From the NCBI GenBank assembly GCA_021730285.1, contig CP082962.1, positions 2,666,001-2,730,000 of the forward strand: 64,000 nucleotides of DNA, given 5' to 3'. The stretch comes from Desulfovibrio sp. JY (lineage in GTDB: Bacteria; Desulfobacterota; Desulfovibrionia; Desulfovibrionales; Desulfovibrionaceae). How positions within the stretch are numbered: the first letter of the stretch is position 1; the number at the start of each line of letters is the position of its first letter. The notes under the pieces were generated by a model. It did no database searches. It saw only the letters and a list, made by a program, of their open reading frames with translations, and was not told the origin of the DNA. Shown piece after piece: positions 50,571 to 59,421 of the stretch. The position numbers were made by a program, and so were the translations under genes.

Positions 50571-52661
50571 TCAGGCTTCGGACAGCCCGTAGCGGCGCGC
50601 TTTGCGCACGATGGTCGACTGGTTGACCCCGAGAGCCCGCGCCGCCTTGCGCGTGGAACCATGGGTGGCCAGGGCCTGCCGGATGGCTTCCCGCTCGGCG
50701 GTTTCCAGAATGCCCCGCAGCCCGGTCTCCTCGGTCGTTTCGACTTCCCCACCGCCCCTGGCCGCGGCCAGGGCCCGGGTGGCCGCCCCGCGGGTGATCA
50801 CGTCGCCCTGACACAGGACCACCAGCCGCTCCATGGTGTTTTCAAGCTGGCGCACGTTGCCCGGCCAGGAACAGGCGGCCAGATAGTCGCAGGCTTCGGG
50901 ATCGATCTGGCGGCTGAGGCCGTACTTGCGGTTGAAGCTCCCCAGAAAGCGGTAGATGAAGTCGAAGATGGCCTCGCGTCGTTCCCGAAGCGGCGGCACG
51001 ACCAGCGGCACGACGCTTAAGCGGTAATAAAGGTCGCTGCGGAACAACCCTTGGCGCATCAGGGTTTCCAGGTCCCGGTTGCTGGCGGCCATGATGCGCA
51101 CGTTCACGGCGGTCGGGCGCACCTCGCCCAGGCGCAGCACCATCCGTTCCTGAAGCACGCGCAACAGCTTGGCCTGCAACCCCAGCGGCAGCTCGCCTAT
51201 CTCGTCGAGAAAAAGCGTGCCCTGGTGGGCCAGCTCGAACACCCCCGGCTTGCCGGCCCGGCAGGCCCCGGTAAAGGCCCCGTGGACATAGCCGAAAAGT
51301 TCGGATTCGAGCAGCGCTTCCGGGATGGCCGCGCAGCTGATCTTGACAAAGGGCCTGTCCTTGCGCGGGCTGTGCTCGTGGATGATGGAGGCCACCACCT
51401 CCTTGCCCACCCCGGATTCGCCGAGGATCAGCACCGTGGAGTCCACCTGGGCCAGGCGCAGCGCCTGCTCGTAGACGTCGCGCATGCGCTTGGAGCGCAC
51501 CACGATGCGCCCGCCCTGGCCGATGCTTTTGCGCAGCGAATCGAGCTCCATGCGGTAGCGGTCGTGCAGGGCGCTGATCTTTTCCAGTTCTTCCTGCAGC
51601 CGTTGCAGCTCGGTGACGTCGCGCACGTTGGTCACCACCCGCCACAGCTTGCCCTTTTCGTCCAGGATGGGGTTGCCCGTGACCACGATGGTTTTGCCGC
51701 GCTTGACCTTCTGGATAATGGTTTCGCTTCGCAGCGACTCCAGCACGAGCAGGGTGACGGACTGGTCGTAGAACCCCTCGCGCACCAGATCGCGCATGCT
51801 GCGCCCCACCACCTCGGCGGCGCGGATGCCGGTGATGCGTTCGTAGGCGCGGTTGATCTGCAAGGTGACGCCCTCGCCGTCGGTGATGAAAATACCGTCG
51901 AAGGAGGAGTCGATGATGGAGCGCAGTTCCCGGGACAGGTCGCGCAGGCTGCGCAGCTTGCCGAGCACGGCGTGGCGGTCGTTGACGTCGCGCAGCCAGA
52001 CCATGCGGCAGGGCGCGGCGTTTGGGCGATAGGGGTCCGGGACCTGCCAGCGCAGGGTCACGTAGCGGGAGTCGTCGCGCATGGCCAGCGCCACCGCCGC
52101 CGGTTCCACCGGGTCGTCCTCGACATCGAAGCCCGCGCCCACAAGCGCTTGCCGCAGGCCCACGCCCCGGCGGCCGGCATCGCCAAGCACCAGTCTGGCC
52201 GCGTCGTTGGCCCAGCCGATGATCCCGTCGCGGTCGCACAGGAGCAGCGGCTCGGGAAATCGGGCCAGGGCGCGGGCCCAGGGCTCGGCCGTATTGGTCC
52301 GGTTGGTTGCGATTTCGGGCAAAAGGCTCGATGCGTCCACGCAGCCCATGATCCGGTTGAGGCTGTCGACAACGGCCAGGAACCGGTTCTCGTACCAGGC
52401 GATCTCGTTGACCGGGGTGTCGGGCTGCACGGCGCAGATGTGGCGATGGGCGTGGTGGGAAACCGGGTCGGACAGATTGGCTCCGCCGGCCAGGGCGCGG
52501 ATGAGGTCGTCGCTGGTGAATATCGTTTCCGGATAGCCGGAGTCGCCAAGCACCTGCGCCCCGCCCACGCCGTTGCCGCGAAAAAGCGCGGCCGCCTCGC
52601 GCAGCGTGTCGTCCTTGCGCAGGAAATGCGCGTTGTGCTGCATGATGTCGTGGACTTTCAT
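50571..52661 (-). CDS. Sigma-54-dependent activator with CBS and PAS domains
   Basis: A 696-aa enhancer-binding protein. A CBS pair spans about 1-115 ([14 protein letters not shown], then [16 protein letters not shown]). Two PAS-like regions follow, the second near 250-370 ([15 protein letters not shown]). The AAA+ domain has Walker A GESGVGKE (about 413), the sigma-54 contact loop [16 protein letters not shown] and [13 protein letters not shown] Fis-type HTH ends the protein ([20 protein letters not shown]). PAS and CBS domains suggest control by a small ligand or adenylate. It probably drives the adjacent permease-catabolic genes. GGGAGCAGGTC precedes the ATG at 52661. Confidence 0.9.
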   Translation of the reverse strand: MKVHDIMQHNAHFLRKDDTLREAAALFRGNGVGGAQVLGDSGYPETIFTSDDLIRALAGGANLSDPVSHHAHRHICAVQPDTPVNEIAWYENRFLAVVDSLNRIMGCVDASSLLPEIATNRTNTAEPWARALARFPEPLLLCDRDGIIGWANDAARLVLGDAGRRGVGLRQALVGAGFDVEDDPVEPAAVALAMRDDSRYVTLRWQVPDPYRPNAAPCRMVWLRDVNDRHAVLGKLRSLRDLSRELRSIIDSSFDGIFITDGEGVTLQINRAYERITGIRAAEVVGRSMRDLVREGFYDQSVTLLVLESLRSETIIQKVKRGKTIVVTGNPILDEKGKLWRVVTNVRDVTELQRLQEELEKISALHDRYRMELDSLRKSIGQGGRIVVRSKRMRDVYEQALRLAQVDSTVLILGESGVGKEVVASIIHEHSPRKDRPFVKISCAAIPEALLESELFGYVHGAFTGACRAGKPGVFELAHQGTLFLDEIGELPLGLQAKLLRVLQERMVLRLGEVRPTAVNVRIMAASNRDLETLMRQGLFRSDLYYRLSVVPLVVPPLRERREAIFDFIYRFLGSFNRKYGLSRQIDPEACDYLAACSWPGNVRQLENTMERLVVLCQGDVITRGAATRALAAARGGGEVETTEETGLRGILETAEREAIRQALATHGSTRKAARALGVNQSTIVRKARRYGLSEA

Positions 52662-52814
52662 GACCTGCTCCCGTGTCGCCGGCGTGAGAAAATCCTCTGA
52701 ACCATGGTCACTATAGGAACAGTATCCGTTCGGGGTCAACTCGGAGCGAATATCGAATGGAAATCCTTCTCAAACGATAAAACAGGCTGTATATCGCTTG
52801 ATTCTTGTCTGATA

Positions 52815-52840
52815 CTGCCAATTGTGATAGAAAATGGCAG
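52815..52840. promoter_or_regulatory. Inverted repeat before the AraC gene
   Basis: CTGCCA-N14-TGGCAG in the spacer between the divergent sigma-54 activator and AraC genes; a possible autoregulatory site. Confidence 0.35.
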
Positions 52841-52888
52841 CCGTCACAGGGGCCGCAAGCCACGCGGCCGCGACGGCGGGGAGGCCCC

Positions 52889-53770
52889 ATGCGGGAAATC
52901 GCCGAACTCATGGGCCGGTTGGCCGTAAACGAAGGGGAAACCGCCACGGATGTCCCCGGCGTCGCCCTGCACAAGCGCACGGGAAGCATCTGCCGCACGC
53001 CGCTGCTCTACCAGCAAGGCGTTATCATCCTCGGCCAGGGCGCCAAGAAAGTGCATCTCGCTGACACCATCTACACCTACGACCCGGATCACTATCTGGT
53101 CTTGTCCGTGCCCCTGCCCGCCGAATGCGAGGCCGTGGTGCACCCCGGCGAGCCGCTCCTGTCGCTTAAGGTCGATATCGACCTGCACATGCTCACAAGC
53201 GTTATCGACCAGATGGACGAGGCCGCCCCGGGCAGCCCCGCGCGACCGTGCTGCTGCCGCCATCAGGGCCTCACCCTGGCCTTTGCCGACGCCCCCTTCA
53301 AGGAAACGGTTCGCAGACTCCTTTGCGCGCTCCTCTCTCCCCGCGAGGCCCGGGTGCTCGGCCGGGGACTGGTGCGCGAACTGCTCTTTCGCATCATGTG
53401 CGGCGAAAACGCCGCCTCCCTCTACGCCCTGGCCCACAAAAACACCGGACTCTCCCGCATCGACAAGGCGCTCAAGCAAATTCACTACAACTTCAGCCAG
53501 CCCTGTAGCGTCGAACAGCTCGCCGGCTCGGTCAACATGAGCACCTCGGCCTTTCACCGTGCCTTCAAGGACGTCACCTCGCTCTCGCCCATCCAATATC
53601 TGAAAAAAGTGCGCCTCAACAAAGCCAGAAGCCTGCTCGTCGAAGACGGCCTGCGCGCCAGCGACGCCGCCCGACAGGTCGGCTACGAAAGCGTCTCCCA
53701 GTTCAACCGCGAATTCAAACGCTACTTCGGCGCCAGCCCCCGCCAGCTGCCGGAGATCAACGGTCGGTAG
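52889..53770 (+). CDS. AraC-family transcriptional regulator
   Basis: A 293-aa regulator with an AraC_N-type N-terminal domain (RTPLLYQQGVIILGQGAKKV, then YLVLSVPLPAECE). The C-terminal double HTH contains VEQLAGSVNMSTSAFHRAFK and ASDAARQVGYESVSQFNREFKRYFG. The cysteine run RPCCCRH near 141-147 is unusual and could be redox-active or metal-binding. The ATG at 52889 has GGGGAGG just upstream. It is divergent from the sigma-54 activator and may control it or the cluster. Confidence 0.88.
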   Translation: MREIAELMGRLAVNEGETATDVPGVALHKRTGSICRTPLLYQQGVIILGQGAKKVHLADTIYTYDPDHYLVLSVPLPAECEAVVHPGEPLLSLKVDIDLHMLTSVIDQMDEAAPGSPARPCCCRHQGLTLAFADAPFKETVRRLLCALLSPREARVLGRGLVRELLFRIMCGENAASLYALAHKNTGLSRIDKALKQIHYNFSQPCSVEQLAGSVNMSTSAFHRAFKDVTSLSPIQYLKKVRLNKARSLLVEDGLRASDAARQVGYESVSQFNREFKRYFGASPRQLPEINGR

Positions 53771-53803
53771 AGCGGGGGGGAGTGGGATGCGCGCCTCCGG
53801 CGA

Positions 53804-53828
53804 CCAGGAGGGGCTTTGCCCCTCCTGG
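53804..53828 (+). repeat. Class C palindromic repeat, copy 1
   Basis: CCAGGAGGGGC-TTT-GCCCCTCCTGG, followed by a second small CCTCCC/GGGAGG hairpin and GGCCATGGGCCCCCCGGAC. The same composite appears at 61546. Confidence 0.85.
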
Positions 53829-53932
53829 ACCTCCCCACCGGGAGGCCATGGGCCCCCCGGACCCCCCGTCCGGTGTGCTTGGGCTGGACGGGGGCGGGGA
53901 TGGCTGGCGGGGATGCGGGGAGTGGAGAAGAT

Positions 53933-54001
53933 GGCGGCGGCATTTGCCTGGACGGTGCATGTCGCTTCGCGACAAGCTCGTCCCAGGCAAATGCCGCCGC
54001 C
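53933..54001 (+). repeat. Long variable hairpin between class C and class B repeats
   Basis: Arms of 19 bp (GGCGGCGGCATTTGCCTGG and its complement) enclose a smaller GTCGC-TTC-GCGAC hairpin. It occupies the same position between conserved repeats as the hairpin at 61615-61664, but its sequence is unrelated. Confidence 0.8.
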
Positions 54002-54109
54002 ACCACGCCGTCGCCCCTTCGGGGCGAACGAAGAAATTTCCCCTTGGTCTTGGAAGAACAACCGTTCCCCCTTTGCCCCCCCTTAAAAGTTTTGGGGGAG
54101 GGTGGGGGT

Positions 54110-54155
54110 CCGGGGGAGGGAACCCCTTTTTTCAAAAAGGGGTTCCCTCCCCCGG
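54110..54155 (-). terminator. Class B palindromic terminator (B8)
   Basis: CCGGGGGAGGGAACCCC pairs with GGGGTTCCCTCCCCCGG, with the minus-oriented tail. The larB stop lies inside it. Confidence 0.85.
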
Positions 54156-54920
54156 TTCCTTCCCCTCTTCCTCCACCATATTATTGATCTTGCACGCGGC
54201 GCAGGCGGCGCCGAAGCCATTGTCGATATTGACGACGCTGACGCCGCCGGCGCAGGAGGTCAGCATGCCGCACAGGGCGGCGAAGCCGGACAGGGCGGCT
54301 CCGTAGCCGACGGAGGTGGGCACGGCGATGATGGGTTGGGGGAGCAGTCCGCCGATGACGCTGGCCAGCGCGCCTTCCATGCCGGCCACGACGATGAGCA
54401 CCCGGGCCTTGCGCAGGGTATCGAGCCGGTCGAGCAGCCGGTGTAGTCCGGCCACACCCACGTCGGCGACGATGTTGGCGTGGCTGCCGAACATTTCGCA
54501 GGTGATGCGTGCTTCTTCGGCCACGGGCAGGTCGGAGGTGCCGGCGGTGACGATGCCGATTTCGCCGCTGCGCCAGTCGATGGGGCGGCGGATCAGGGTC
54601 AGGGTGCGGCCCAGGGTGTTGTGCTGCGCCTCGGGGCAGGCGGCGAGGACGTGCCGGGCGGTTTCCTCGGGCACACGGGTGGCCAGCACGTTGGAGCGCG
54701 CGCCCATGCGGCAAAAGATTTCGGCCACCTGGTCCGGGGTCTTGCCGGCGGCGTAGACCACTTCGGGCAGGCCGTTTCGCAGCGGCCGATGCAGGTCGAT
54801 GGTGGTGTGGCCGAGTTCCAGGCTAGTCAGGTCGCGCAGCCGCGCGATGCCGGCTTCAACGTCGATGTCGCCGGCCTTGACGCCGGTCAGAAGCGTTCGC
54901 AGATCGTCTTTGATATCCAT
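54132..54920 (-). CDS. larB: LarB, nickel-pincer cofactor biosynthesis carboxylase
   Basis: A 262-aa PurE-like protein that carboxylates and hydrolyses nicotinic acid adenine dinucleotide to pyridinium-3,5-biscarboxylic acid mononucleotide. The PurE-like core shows IVTAGTSDLPVAEEA, VAGMEGALASVIGGL and AVPTSVGYGA. The N-terminal helical part is typical of LarB. The last residues (EEGKEPGEGTPF) are encoded by the class B hairpin, and the TGA lies inside it. It is the last gene of larC-larE-larB. Confidence 0.9.
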   Translation of the reverse strand: MDIKDDLRTLLTGVKAGDIDVEAGIARLRDLTSLELGHTTIDLHRPLRNGLPEVVYAAGKTPDQVAEIFCRMGARSNVLATRVPEETARHVLAACPEAQHNTLGRTLTLIRRPIDWRSGEIGIVTAGTSDLPVAEEARITCEMFGSHANIVADVGVAGLHRLLDRLDTLRKARVLIVVAGMEGALASVIGGLLPQPIIAVPTSVGYGAALSGFAALCGMLTSCAGGVSVVNIDNGFGAACAACKINNMVEEEGKEPGEGTPF

Positions 54921-54932
54921 GGAATATAAGCT

Positions 54933-55754
54933 TCAGGACGTTTTCGGGTCCTGGTTCGGTTGTGCGTTGAGGCTGCCCATGCGGTAGCCGGAAAGATCCA
55001 CGGTCACGTAACGGTAGCCAAGGTGTTTGAATGTGCCGTCCACGTCGTGGGCGGCGCTTGCGGCGACGAGGGCGGCGACGTGGTCCGGGGCCACCTCGAT
55101 GCGGGCCAGTTCGCCGTGGCTGCGAAGCCGTGCCTCGGGGAAGCCGATGCTTCGCAGAAACTCCTCGCCCCCTGCGATGCGCGCCAGTTCCGCTTCGGTG
55201 ACGGTCACGCCGTGGGGAATGCGGGTGAGCAGGCAGGCTCCGGCCGGCCTGTCCCAGCCGGGCAGGCCCAGTTCCTGGGACAGCCGCCGGATATCGGCCT
55301 TGGCCAGCCCGGCGGCAAGCAGCGGGCTTATGATGCCGAGTTCGCAAACGGCCCGCAGGCCCGGCCGGTGATCGCCCAGGTCGTCGGCGTTGGTGCCGTC
55401 GAAAACGCTGCCCAGGCCCGACGCGGCGGCCCTGTCCACAAGGTGGCCGAAGAGCAGCCGCTTGCAGGTGTAGCAACGGTCGGGCGGATTGTCGCGTAGG
55501 GCCTCGGGAAAGGGGATGTCCAGGATTTCGTGCCCCACGCCCATGTCCCGGGCCGCCTGGCTTGCTGCCGCGACATCGTGGGGAGGGGTGTAGGGCGTGC
55601 GCAACGTCACGGCCAGGACCGCCTCCGGGGACAGCGCGTCCAGGGCCGCCCGCAGGACCAGCAGGCTGTCCACGCCCCCGGAAAAGGCCACGAGTGCCGT
55701 CCCGTAGGGTCGCATGACCGCCAGCAGCTGGTCGTAGTCGTTTCTGTCCGCCAT
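54933..55754 (-). CDS. larE: LarE, ATP-dependent sulfur insertase
   Basis: A 273-aa PP-loop enzyme with SGGVDS at 25-30. It activates the carboxylates of the LarB product and inserts sulfur. The sacrificial-cysteine position is Cys174 in AGACLLTRIPHG. A CxxC pair (Cys94, Cys97 in RCYTCKR) is also present, which would also suit a cluster-dependent LarE. It starts one base after the larC stop, so both are coupled. Confidence 0.9.
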   Translation of the reverse strand: MADRNDYDQLLAVMRPYGTALVAFSGGVDSLLVLRAALDALSPEAVLAVTLRTPYTPPHDVAAASQAARDMGVGHEILDIPFPEALRDNPPDRCYTCKRLLFGHLVDRAAASGLGSVFDGTNADDLGDHRPGLRAVCELGIISPLLAAGLAKADIRRLSQELGLPGWDRPAGACLLTRIPHGVTVTEAELARIAGGEEFLRSIGFPEARLRSHGELARIEVAPDHVAALVAASAAHDVDGTFKHLGYRYVTVDLSGYRMGSLNAQPNQDPKTS

Positions 55755-55755
55755 C

Positions 55756-57030
55756 TTACGCGTCCTTGTCCCGGCAGCGGTCGACCACGGCGTAGACTTC
55801 GGCCAGGGGTATGCCGTGTTTTTGGGCCAGGGCGCGACAGTCCTCGAATTCCGGCTTGGACCGCAGCACCGTGCCGTCGAGCAGGGCGTTTTTGAGGCGC
55901 ACCGGCCCAAGCGGCGTGGACAGCGTGGTGAAGGTCGTGGCCAGGAAGGTTTTTTCGAGCGGCAGGCTTTTGATGCCAAGGGTCGTGGTATGGCGGAAAA
56001 GCAGCTCCTTGAAGCGGTCTTCGTCTTCGGCCGCGCACAGCAGCGACAGGCAGGTGGCCGGGCGGTTTTTCTTCATGAGAATGGGCGTGAAGTGCACGTC
56101 CATGGCCCCGGCGGCCATGAGCGTCTCCATGACCGCGCCGAGGAGCTCGGCGGTCATGTCGTCGATGTTGCACTGGAGAAGCCTGGCTTCGGACACGGAC
56201 CAGTCGGCGGCTACGGCCTCGGCCAGGTGCACGCGCAACAGGTTCGGCAGTTCCGTCACCCGGTGGCCGACGCCGTAGCCGGTTTTGGCCACGGTCATTT
56301 GGGGCGAGGGCGTGAACCGGTCGGCCAGGGTGGCCACGATGGCCGCGCCTGTTGGGGTGGCGGTTTCTTCCCGCACGGCTCCCCGGGTGGTGGGGATGCC
56401 GGCCGTTATTTCCACCGTGGCCGGGGCGGGTACGGGAATCAGGCCATGGGCGCAGCGGACAAATCCGCCGCCGAGTTCCACCGGCGAGGCCCAGACCGCG
56501 TCCACGCCAAGGGCGTGGAAACAGATGGCCGCGCCCACGATGTCGACGATGGAGTCCACGGCCCCGATCTCGTGGAAATGGACTTCCTCGACAGGCTTGC
56601 CGTGCACCTTGGCCTCGGCGGCGGCGATGCGGCCAAAGATGGCCAGACTGGTGCGCCTGACGTCCTCGTCCAGGCCGCTGGCCTCGATGATGGCCTCGAT
56701 GGCGGCCAGATTGCGCTGGCCGTGATCGTGATGGTGCTCGTGCCCATGGTCATGGTGGTGATGTCCATGCTCGTGGTCATGATCATGGGCGTGATGTCCA
56801 TGCGGGTGGTCGTGGTCCGCCGGCTGTTGCCCGGCCAGGACCACATCCACGCGGGTGCCGGTGATGCCGTTTCGGGCGTCGCGGGTCACGCGCAGGGAAA
56901 ATTCCGTATCGAGCCCGAGCTTGGACAGCTCGGCGCGCAGGAAATCGGGATCGACGCCCAGGTCGATCATGGCGGCCAGGTTCATGTCGCCGCTGATGCC
57001 GGCCTGGCAGTCGTAGTAGAGGATACGCAT
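55756..57030 (-). CDS. larC: LarC, nickel insertase of the lar pathway
   Basis: A 424-aa nickel-insertion protein. RILYYDCQAGISGDMNL is the family start. The His/Asp-rich run at about 72-104 (DHDHPHGHHAHDHDHEHGHH and onward) should bind nickel. EVHFHEIGAVDSIVDIVG and LQCNIDDMTAE are conserved LarC motifs. It is one continuous frame, unlike the larC1/larC2 split of Lactobacillus. It heads larC-larE-larB. larA, the racemase that uses the cofactor, is not in the window. Confidence 0.92.
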   Translation of the reverse strand: MRILYYDCQAGISGDMNLAAMIDLGVDPDFLRAELSKLGLDTEFSLRVTRDARNGITGTRVDVVLAGQQPADHDHPHGHHAHDHDHEHGHHHHDHGHEHHHDHGQRNLAAIEAIIEASGLDEDVRRTSLAIFGRIAAAEAKVHGKPVEEVHFHEIGAVDSIVDIVGAAICFHALGVDAVWASPVELGGGFVRCAHGLIPVPAPATVEITAGIPTTRGAVREETATPTGAAIVATLADRFTPSPQMTVAKTGYGVGHRVTELPNLLRVHLAEAVAADWSVSEARLLQCNIDDMTAELLGAVMETLMAAGAMDVHFTPILMKKNRPATCLSLLCAAEDEDRFKELLFRHTTTLGIKSLPLEKTFLATTFTTLSTPLGPVRLKNALLDGTVLRSKPEFEDCRALAQKHGIPLAEVYAVVDRCRDKDA

Positions 57031-57147
57031 GGTGGTATTCCTGGTGTTACTGAAAAACAATTCGTATGCTTGTGTAGTGTTCACTTTCAAAAGATGAATA
57101 TTTCCATGTAACGCCCGGAAAGGCAAAAAGTTTAGGAAGGGGAGAGC

Positions 57148-57190
57148 GCGAGAGGGGAGAACCCTTTTCTTAAAGGGTTTCCCCTCTCGC
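57148..57190 (-). terminator. Class A palindromic terminator (A11)
   Basis: The GCGAGAGGGG stem with inner AACCCTTT/AAAGGGTT, preceded by AAAAAGTTTAGGAAGGGGAGA as read on plus. It ends the SDR gene at 57224. Confidence 0.8.
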
Positions 57191-57223
57191 ATTTCCTCCT
57201 CTCCTCTCCTCTTCCCTTACTCC

Positions 57224-58003
57224 CTATGGATACATCGCGCCGGTGGGGCGGATCATGATTTCGTTGACGTGGACGTGCTGGGGCAGGGTCAAAAGCCAGC
57301 GGATGCCTTCGGCGAGGTCTTCGGGTTCGAGCAGCTTGCCCATCTTTTCGGCGAACTTGGCGAAGTCGTCGCTATAGCCGGCCACCTTCTGGAAGCCGGA
57401 AAGGACCACGCCCGGCATGACGGTGGTGACGCGCACGCCGGCGGAGCAGATCTCCCGGCGCAGCGCCTCGGCCATGCCCGAGACGGCGAACTTGCTTGAA
57501 CCGTAAAAGCCGCTGACGGGCGAGATGTTGCGCCCGACCACGGAGCTGACCACCACGATGTCGCCCGTGCCGCGCTCCTTGAGATAGGTCCCGGCCCGGC
57601 GCATGAGATGGGCCGCGCCAAGGACGTTGATCTTGTAGAGCGCTTCCCACTGGGACTCGTCGCTGGTGAGCAGGCTGCCGGCCAGTCCCCGGCCGGCGTT
57701 GACCACCACGATGTCGTATTTGCCGCCGCTTTCGTCCCAGGCCAGGGCGGCCGCGAGCAGCTTTTCGATGCCCTCCACGGAACCGGCGTCCCCGGCTACG
57801 GCAAGCGCCTTGCCGCCGGCCTTGGCGATCTCGGCGGCCAGGGCATCGAGTTCCTCGCGGCGCCTGGCCGCCAGCACCACGCTTGCTCCCTCGCCGGCCA
57901 GGGCCAGAGCCGTCGCCCGGCCGATGCCGGAGCTGGCCCCGGTCACGATGGCGGTTTTGCCGGCAAGCAGCATGGGACGCTTCATCGGGCTTTCGTATGG
58001 CAT
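57224..58003 (-). CDS. Short-chain dehydrogenase/reductase
   Basis: A 259-aa classical SDR. The cofactor motif is TGASSGIG (about 21-28), NAG is followed by the catalytic serine region VVVSSVVG, and the catalytic pair is YGSSK. The substrate is unknown. AAGGAGG precedes the ATG. The Fe-S aldo/keto reductase lies 36 bp upstream on the same strand, so the two probably form a transcript. Confidence 0.88.
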   Translation of the reverse strand: MPYESPMKRPMLLAGKTAIVTGASSGIGRATALALAGEGASVVLAARRREELDALAAEIAKAGGKALAVAGDAGSVEGIEKLLAAALAWDESGGKYDIVVVNAGRGLAGSLLTSDESQWEALYKINVLGAAHLMRRAGTYLKERGTGDIVVVSSVVGRNISPVSGFYGSSKFAVSGMAEALRREICSAGVRVTTVMPGVVLSGFQKVAGYSDDFAKFAEKMGKLLEPEDLAEGIRWLLTLPQHVHVNEIMIRPTGAMYP

Positions 58004-58039
58004 GAGGCAACCTCCTTCGGACGGTTGTTCCGAATAGCG

Positions 58040-59260
58040 CTAAACGTTGGTCAGCCCCTCGTGGGCACGCACCTTGAAGAGTTTGAGCGCCATGGCCTTG
58101 CGCTCTTCGACGCGGTCGTCCTCCATCTCGGCGGCCACCTTTTCCAGGGTCTCCGGGATGGGCAGGTGCTGGGGACATTTTTCCTTGCACTCGCCGCAGG
58201 CCACGCACTGGGAGGCGAATCCCGGGTCGCTTGCGCCGATGACGCCGCTGACGCTGACCACATACTGGAACTTCGAGCCTTCGACATCCCCGAACATGTG
58301 CAGCTTGTTGTAGGCGTCGAGGCACTTGGGAATCTGCACCCCGGCCGGGCAGGGCATGCAGTAGCCGCAGCCCGTGCAGCCGATCTGCATCAGTTCCTTG
58401 TACGTGGCCCCGGCCCGGTCGATCATCTCCAGTTCGGCGACGCTCAAGGCCCCGGCCGTGGCCGTGTCGGCGATGGCCAGGTTTTGCGCGACCTGCTCCT
58501 CGTCGTTCATGCCGGAGAGCACCACCGTCACCTCGGGATGGTTCCATACCCAGCGCAGCGCCCATTCCACGGGCGGCCGTTTGGTTGCCGCCTCGTCCCA
58601 GATGGCGGCCACGGCCGGCGGGGCGGGCTGGGCCAGGCTGCCGCCGCGAAGCGGTTCCATGATGACGACCCCCAGGCCCTTCCCCGACGCGTACTGGAGG
58701 CCTTCGGTGCCGGCCTGGAACTGCTGGTCCAGGTAGTTATATTGGATCTGGCAGAAATCCCAGTCATAGGCGTCCACGATGCGCTTGAAATCCGGCAGCC
58801 AGCCGTGAAACGAGAAGCCGGCGTTTTTGATGCGTCCGTCGGCCTTGGCCGCGTCCAGGAATTCCCGCACGCCCTTGGCCGCCACGCTGTCCCACAGGTC
58901 GCCGTCCAGGGCATGGACGAGGTAGTAGTCGATGTGGTCCGTTTGGAGGCGGGTAAGCTGGGCGTCCAGGTAATGGTCCATGTCCTCGCGCTTTTCGATC
59001 ATCCACGACGGCAGCTTGGTGGCGAGTTTGACTTTTGCGCGGTAGCCGCCTTGCAAGGCGCGACCCACGAAGGGCTCGCTCGCCCCGCCGTGGTACGGCC
59101 AGGCCGTGTCCACGTAGTTGACGCCGGCGTCGATGGCGTTTCGGACCTGGCCGATGGCCCGGGCCTCGTCGATTTTGCCATCGACCATGGGCAGGCGCAT
59201 GCAGCCGAAGCCAAGGATGGACAGCTTGTCCCCGTTTTTGGGCATTTTCCTGTACAGCAT
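58040..59260 (-). CDS. Aldo/keto reductase with C-terminal 4Fe-4S ferredoxin domain
   Basis: A 406-aa protein. The AKR barrel is at about 1-280, with the tetrad D-Y-K-H in DTAWPYHGG, ATKLPSW and LVHAL. A two-cluster ferredoxin part follows: CTGCGYCMPCP and CVACGECKEKCP. Such fusions are common in anaerobes and probably link a carbonyl reductase to ferredoxin rather than NADPH. The ATG at 59260 follows AAAGGAG. It is transcribed with the SDR. Confidence 0.9.
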   Translation of the reverse strand: MLYRKMPKNGDKLSILGFGCMRLPMVDGKIDEARAIGQVRNAIDAGVNYVDTAWPYHGGASEPFVGRALQGGYRAKVKLATKLPSWMIEKREDMDHYLDAQLTRLQTDHIDYYLVHALDGDLWDSVAAKGVREFLDAAKADGRIKNAGFSFHGWLPDFKRIVDAYDWDFCQIQYNYLDQQFQAGTEGLQYASGKGLGVVIMEPLRGGSLAQPAPPAVAAIWDEAATKRPPVEWALRWVWNHPEVTVVLSGMNDEEQVAQNLAIADTATAGALSVAELEMIDRAGATYKELMQIGCTGCGYCMPCPAGVQIPKCLDAYNKLHMFGDVEGSKFQYVVSVSGVIGASDPGFASQCVACGECKEKCPQHLPIPETLEKVAAEMEDDRVEERKAMALKLFKVRAHEGLTNV

Positions 59261-59421
59261 GCTTTTTTCTCCTTTCACCGCCTGCGGCAACGCGGGACAT
59301 CGCGTCCCGGCCGATGGCGGCAGCATGGAATCAATACTCGAGCCGGCAGCGTGAAAGAACGCCTATTTCTACTCTTTTTTTGCCTGATTCTTTCATGCTC
59401 GCCAGAAACGTCATGGGATCA

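Noticed and set aside
56700-56850. CAT/GTG-rich stretch as a microsatellite or CRISPR-like repeat
   Set aside because: It is the coding sequence of the LarC histidine-rich run.
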